Source of the DNA: Streptomyces sp. M92 | GTDB taxonomy: Bacteria; Actinomycetota; Actinomycetes; Streptomycetales; Streptomycetaceae | Assembly (NCBI RefSeq): GCF_028473745.1 | Contig: NZ_CP101137.1 | Location: 6,324,001-6,388,000, forward strand | Reading direction: 5' to 3' | Length of the DNA stretch: 64,000 nt | Shown here: positions 60,115-64,000 of the stretch, one piece after another | How the letters are laid out: each line of letters begins with the position of its first letter | How positions within the stretch are numbered: position 1 is the stretch's first letter | Position numbers and translations under genes: made by a program | The notes under the pieces: generated by a model | Seen by the model: the letters and a program-made list of their open reading frames with translations, nothing else | Database searches by the model: none | What the model was told of the DNA's origin: nothing

Positions 60115-61017
60115 TCAGCTGCCGGCCAGAGCCATGAGGAACCGGGTCTCCGCGTCGTCCCGCCCCGCACACGTTCTGGGGACCGCGACGAGGGCGGCCA
60201 GGGCTCGGCACCAGCCCAGCACCCGACGAGGAGACATGGCGGGAACCAGCGCCGCCAGCTCCTCGACCCTCTGCTCCAGCACGGCTGGATCCGCGACTCC
60301 TTCAAGCACCCAGTCCACGGCGTCGAAGTCCGGGTCGCCCCACGTCGGCCTCGGATCAATCGCCACCAGGCGGGCACCCGGGCCAGACAGCACGTTGGCC
60401 GGATGAAGATCGCCGTGCACGAGTCCCACCGGCCCATTGGCTGCCAGTTCCAGGGCCGCCGCTCGCGCCTGCCGAAGTACCTTCGTGACGGCCGGATCGT
60501 TCACGGCGCGCGCCGCCAGCCTGCGGTCGGTCAAGTCGAACACGAAGTCGACGCGGTGTGAGAGGCGCCGCAGTACCGAGTGCTCGCCCGGCACGGGGGC
60601 GGGGTCCCGCAGGTCCCGCAGCAACACGGCGACCTCGGCCGGATTCCACGCACTCCGGCTCAGCTGCACACCCGGCTCCACGTCCGCCAGCAGCAGGGCC
60701 CCGACGGTCAGATCCTGTGCCAGCAGCGTGACAACCGACGGCGTCTTCTCCCAGGCCCGCAGAGCTTCGGCCTCCTCCTGGGCGATCCCGGTCTCCGGCG
60801 TGAGTTTCAGCCATGCCGAGGTGCCGGTGTCCCGCTTGAAGCAGCGGAACACCCGCGAGGTGCCTCCTCCGCCCGCCGCGACAAGCTCCAGGTCCCAGCG
60901 GTCAGCGAGTTCGTCCACGAGCGTCGGCAACTCATCACACCAGGCCAGCACCTCAGCTCCGAACCGAACGACGAGCCGGTCCCGGACCTCTGGCGCGACG
61001 CAGAGCAGCTCTCTCAA
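60115..61017 (-). CDS. Aminoglycoside/hydroxyurea phosphotransferase family kinase
   Basis: 300 residues, APH(6)/hydroxyurea phosphotransferase type. The catalytic loop is VHGDLHPANVLSG (about 200-212) with the metal-binding Asp in IDPRPTWGDPDFDAVDW. The Lys for ATP is in AWLKLTPE. A TTG start behind GGGGGA overlaps the stop of the upstream DLH-like gene by 4 bp (TTGA). The substrate may be streptomycin, hydroxyurea or a metabolite; resistance is not proven. Confidence 0.82.
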   Translation of the reverse strand: MRELLCVAPEVRDRLVVRFGAEVLAWCDELPTLVDELADRWDLELVAAGGGGTSRVFRCFKRDTGTSAWLKLTPETGIAQEEAEALRAWEKTPSVVTLLAQDLTVGALLLADVEPGVQLSRSAWNPAEVAVLLRDLRDPAPVPGEHSVLRRLSHRVDFVFDLTDRRLAARAVNDPAVTKVLRQARAAALELAANGPVGLVHGDLHPANVLSGPGARLVAIDPRPTWGDPDFDAVDWVLEGVADPAVLEQRVEELAALVPAMSPRRVLGWCRALAALVAVPRTCAGRDDAETRFLMALAGS

Positions 61018-61808
61018 CTTGTCCCCCGTGAGTGGTGGATGCGCCTACATTCTGGAGTTCGTGATGCTGTCGGCTCCTCCGTCAAAGGCAGGCACTCGGC
61101 GAGCAGGTCGACTACGTCGCGCCAGGCTCGCCGCGCGTGCCGCGGGTGGTAGCCGACGCCGGGGACCGTGGGGTGATCGACCGGCGGATGGTGGAAGGCG
61201 TGCAAGGCGCCGCCGTAGACCGCGAGGCGCCAGTCTACGCCCGCGGCTTGCATCTCAGCGGTGAACGCGTTCCGTTGCGCTGGCGGCATGATCGGGTCCT
61301 CCGACCCGACTCCGGCCCACACCGGGCAGCGAATGCGCGCCGCCTCGCCCGGCCGGCCCGTGGTGGTTGCGTTGACTGTGCCGATCGCGCGCAGGTTGAC
61401 GCCGTCGCGCCCGAGTTCCAGCCCGACGGCGCCCCCGGTGCCGTAGCCGACGGCGGCGATCCGGTCGGGGTCGGTCCGCGGTTCGGTGCGCAGCACTTCG
61501 AGCGCCGCATGGCCGATGCCCCGCATCCGGCCGGGATCGGCGAGCAGCGGCAGGCAACGGGCCAGCATCTCCTCGGGATCGCCCAGATAGCGCCCGCCAT
61601 GGAGGTCGAAGGCCAGCGTCACGTATCCCAGTTCGGCGAGTGCGTCGGCCCGGCGGCGCTCGACGTCGCTGAGCCCCATGCCCTCCGGTCCGAGCAGCAC
61701 TGCGGGCCGGCGGTCGGCACCGGCCGGGAGCGCGAGGTACCCGACCATCGTCAAACCGTCGGCCGGATACTCGACCGTACGCGTCGTAATCGTCGTAATC
61801 GTCGTCAT
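61014..61808 (-). CDS. Dienelactone hydrolase family protein with altered nucleophile site
   Basis: 264 residues. Alpha/beta hydrolase of the DLH family: AAVGYGTGGAVGLELG is the nucleophile elbow, SEDPIMPPAQRNAF holds the Asp and GGALHAFHHPP the His. In active DLH the elbow is GxCxGG or GxSxGG; here Gly occupies the nucleophile position, so catalysis may be absent or different. Start at ATG 61808; earlier in-frame ATG at 61937 lies in non-conserved sequence. The start region encodes the repetitive MTTITTITT. TACAGT lies eight bases upstream, so a leaderless start is possible. Confidence 0.78.
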   Translation of the reverse strand: MTTITTITTRTVEYPADGLTMVGYLALPAGADRRPAVLLGPEGMGLSDVERRRADALAELGYVTLAFDLHGGRYLGDPEEMLARCLPLLADPGRMRGIGHAALEVLRTEPRTDPDRIAAVGYGTGGAVGLELGRDGVNLRAIGTVNATTTGRPGEAARIRCPVWAGVGSEDPIMPPAQRNAFTAEMQAAGVDWRLAVYGGALHAFHHPPVDHPTVPGVGYHPRHARRAWRDVVDLLAECLPLTEEPTASRTPECRRIHHSRGTS

Positions 61809-61906
61809 GAGACTGGACTGTATTGACCGGCGAGCCCGATCCGGCCGCCTTTCTGCCGTCGGCAGTACGGGCTTTCGAAGCGGAGCCCAAGGGCCGTCGC
61901 GTGTCC

Positions 61907-63283
61907 TCAGGCCCAGTTCGGCGGATCGGTGCCCCATTGCGTCGGTGCGTGGTCCCAGTTCGTGGGTGCGCCGTCGTAGTGGACCGGGGGCAGGGCGTGA
62001 CGCAGCCGACCGTAGGGCGATTCGGTCTCGGCGAGCCAGGATCCGGAATCGTAGGTGCCGGCTTCACCCTGTGCAGGGGTGGGGCGGATGTCGTGCAGCA
62101 GCCAGGACGCCGTGCCTGCCAGGGAGAGGCGCAGATGACATCCACCGCCGGTGGCCTGACGATCGCTCAGCGCACGTAGGACGGCGGCGGCGAGCAGGTA
62201 ACCGGTTCCGTGGTCCAGCGCCTGTGCGGGCAGTACACCGGGACGGCCGTCGGCCGTGGCCTCCATCGCGGCGATTCCGGTACCGGCCTGGACCAGGCTG
62301 TCGAAGCCGCGGCGCCCGGCCCAGGGACCGGACCAGTCCCAGGCACACAGTTGGGCCACGATCAGGTCGGGGTACCGGTCCAGGAGCACGTCGGGAGTCA
62401 GTCCGTGCCGGTCCAGGGCACCGGGGCGGTAGCCGGTCACCACGACATCCGCCCGGCCGAGCAGGTCCTCGAAGGCGTGCCGGTCGCCGGGGCTGCCGAG
62501 GTCCAGCAACGTGGAGCGTTTGCCCGCACCGGTGTCGGCGTGGGCATCCGCGTCCTCGGGGAGCTGAGGGGCGTCGACGCGCAGCACGTCCGCGCCCAGC
62601 AGCGCCAGTGTCCGTGTGGCGACGGGGCCGGCGATGACACGGGTCAGGTCCAGGACCCGCACGTCCTGGGCCGGCACCGGTGCGGGTGCCGGCAGCCGAG
62701 GACTGCCCTGGCCCACGTGCCGCCTTTCGACCAGGGCCGGCCCGGCAGCGGCGGGTGCCCCAGCCACGGCCACGGCCAGGCCGCCTGCCGCGTAGACGGT
62801 CTCCTGGACCTCCTCGGCCGGACGCGATGCCAACTCCTTCGAGAGCACGCCCACCAGCTCCCGGTCCCCTCCCCTGTCCGCGATGCCCAGGGCGCTGAGC
62901 AGCCGGGCCCGGTGGTGCGGGTAGTTGGCGTGGGTGCGAACCCAGCCGTCGGCAGCCGGCCAGAACCCGGACAGCGGGGCGAAGGACGTCGGGGCCCGGC
63001 CGTCGATTCGCAGGTGGCGTTCACTGACGAAGGCGGTGGCCACCGCCGCCTCGTTCACCCGCACCGCGGGCACCGGCACGCGGTTGCGCAGCGCCAGCAG
63101 TTCCGCCGCCGCCAGCGAACACACTCCGACGCCGGCCCGCGCCATTTCCCTCACTGGCAGGCGTGACGGCAGGACAGCGCCCGCTCCCACGAAGGACACG
63201 TGCTGAACCAGTTGGCTCCGGCCGCCCAGGACCTCCCAGGCGTGTGCGGTGGCCGCGTCCTCGGCGTCCTCGGTATGCGTCAT
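61907..63283 (-). CDS. CaiB/BaiF-type CoA-transferase family protein
   Basis: 458 residues from 63283, in the family of formyl-CoA and carnitine CoA-transferases. PAQDVRVLDLTRVIAGPVAT is the usual start of the CoA-transferase domain (here about 205-225), with TVLDLGSPGDR-like AGKRSTLLDLGSP and ADVVVTGYRPGALDRHGL. The N-terminal 200 residues look like a degenerate copy of the same fold. The catalytic Asp expected after GKR is not obvious, so activity is uncertain. CACAAT six bases upstream fits a leaderless start. Confidence 0.78.
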   Translation of the reverse strand: MTHTEDAEDAATAHAWEVLGGRSQLVQHVSFVGAGAVLPSRLPVREMARAGVGVCSLAAAELLALRNRVPVPAVRVNEAAVATAFVSERHLRIDGRAPTSFAPLSGFWPAADGWVRTHANYPHHRARLLSALGIADRGGDRELVGVLSKELASRPAEEVQETVYAAGGLAVAVAGAPAAAGPALVERRHVGQGSPRLPAPAPVPAQDVRVLDLTRVIAGPVATRTLALLGADVLRVDAPQLPEDADAHADTGAGKRSTLLDLGSPGDRHAFEDLLGRADVVVTGYRPGALDRHGLTPDVLLDRYPDLIVAQLCAWDWSGPWAGRRGFDSLVQAGTGIAAMEATADGRPGVLPAQALDHGTGYLLAAAVLRALSDRQATGGGCHLRLSLAGTASWLLHDIRPTPAQGEAGTYDSGSWLAETESPYGRLRHALPPVHYDGAPTNWDHAPTQWGTDPPNWA

Positions 63284-63391
63284 CCGCCCATTGTGCGACA
63301 CCACCAGGATGGCGTCTCGCTCGGCTCTGACCTGCGCAGTCACTTCTTCGCCGCGTGAACACCTCGCGGACGCCGAGAAGCTCCGACGCGC

Positions 63392-63742
63392 TCACCCTCC
63401 GGCCATCACGTACCCCGCGTACGGGACCAGGACCGCCGGCGAAGTCAGCAGGCGTGGCCCGAGGGGGCGGCCGGTGCGCAGGGGGCGGAGGTCGTAGAGG
63501 AGGAGCAGGACGAGGACGAAGGCGCCGAGCAGGAAAAGGGCGCTCAGGACGAACCCGCCGGCCTCGATCTGGTCGTAGGTGCAGCCGTCCAGGTCCCGGC
63601 GGCGCAGGTCCTCGTACCCGCAGTGACCGTGAGCCGCGTACCAGCGCGCGCAGAGGATGGTGAGGAACGTGGGGACACCTATCAACAGGTGCACCACAAG
63701 CGGCGGAAGACAGCCGCGCAGGACGGGGAGGACGCTACGCAT
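63392..63742 (-). CDS. Small membrane protein
   Basis: 116 residues. Three hydrophobic segments: VVHLLIGVPTFLTILCA, GFVLSALFLLGAFVLVLLLL and LLTSPAVLVPYAGYVM. Between the first two a loop with two Cys (GHCGYEDLRRRDLDGCTYDQ), probably outside the membrane and disulfide-linked. GAGGTGG precedes the ATG. Family not recognised. Confidence 0.6.
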   Translation of the reverse strand: MRSVLPVLRGCLPPLVVHLLIGVPTFLTILCARWYAAHGHCGYEDLRRRDLDGCTYDQIEAGGFVLSALFLLGAFVLVLLLLYDLRPLRTGRPLGPRLLTSPAVLVPYAGYVMAGG

Positions 63743-63942
63743 CCGGCCACCTCACCAAGGCACGGCCGAACACACTGTGATCGCAGCCACTCCTTGGGTC
63801 ACAGGGCCGTCACAACTGCCACGTCCGCACGCATACGCCGCCTGCCCGCCGCCCGCCCCGGAACGGCCCCGTACGGATCGTGCGGCTGAGCCCGACGTCC
63901 ACCGACGGTTCGAGTACGACGAGGGGCCGTGGGGCATCGTGT

Positions 63943-63977
<35 letters not shown>

Positions 63978-64000
63978 ATCCGTTCCCGTCGGTGCTGATG

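Overview
The window is very GC-rich, shows strong third-position G/C codon use, has many GTG starts and AGGAGG-type ribosome binding sites, and carries typical actinobacterial families: AztABCD, LacI-controlled sugar transporters, SpoIIE/RsbU-type phosphatase, Rv1733c-like, DUF2795, DUF6232 and DUF5955 proteins. It is almost certainly a chromosomal segment of a Streptomyces species. I saw no tRNA, rRNA, CRISPR array, intact transposase or phage genes. The only mobile-element trace is one short inverted-repeat element.

Layout. 1-3661: zinc import (aztB-aztD-aztC, divergent aztA) around a Zur-type box lying on the start codons. 3662-4566: decayed DNA with a histidine-kinase remnant. 4567-6611: PTS-type dihydroxyacetone kinase dhaKLM. 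6687-9480: a GH75 chitosanase and two secreted or anchored proteins. 9542-16934: a PadR regulator, 2,4-dienoyl-CoA reductase, small and secreted unknowns, a PAS-PAS-GAF-PP2C phosphatase and a PrmC-like methyltransferase with a possible leader ORF. 17107-24949: a membrane protein/MarR pair, a molybdo-oxidoreductase with flavin reductase partner, acetyl xylan esterase, and GntR, methyltransferase, PadR and SnoaL-like genes. 25039-31113: a short Rho paralogue behind a hairpin and C-rich leader, a D-Ala-D-Ala carboxypeptidase, glutaminase, fatty acid desaturase, UppP and an HTH regulator. 31277-40506: MarR, SseB-like, DUF2795, a long GAPDH, two gene remnants, a membrane/PLC fusion and a large GH87-like secreted glucanase. 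40880-47036: argG with an ARG-box-like promoter, then a gabT/gabD-like pair with a divergent PucR regulator. 47156-48890: GOLPH3-like, DHFR-like and a small membrane protein. 48976-55618: the xylobiose uptake and hydrolysis cluster bxlEFGA with bxlR and a matching operator. 55649-64000: a TolB-like propeller protein, a DUF2809 protein, a spermidine-synthase-like membrane protein, a coupled DUF6232/DUF5955-type pair, an aminoglycoside/hydroxyurea phosphotransferase-like gene, a dienelactone-hydrolase-like gene, a CoA-transferase-like gene and a small membrane protein.

Themes. Many genes serve polymer and sugar scavenging (chitosan, xylan, alpha-glucan, xylobiose), metal supply, nitrogen catabolism and envelope maintenance. 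Several promoters look leaderless: a TANNNT-type -10 box six to eight bases from the ATG with no ribosome binding site. Many intergenic regions hold clean palindromes that can be assigned to the adjacent regulators.

The most unusual items are: (i) the DUF6232/DUF5955 pair, which share a short Gly/Asn motif at the C-terminus of one protein and the N-terminus of the next, with an apparent compensated frameshift in the first; (ii) the short Rho paralogue with its hairpin and C-rich leader; (iii) the Zur box that overlaps both start regions of the azt genes; (iv) a perfect nine-base Shine-Dalgarno followed by a possible AUU-start leader ORF before the PrmC-like gene.
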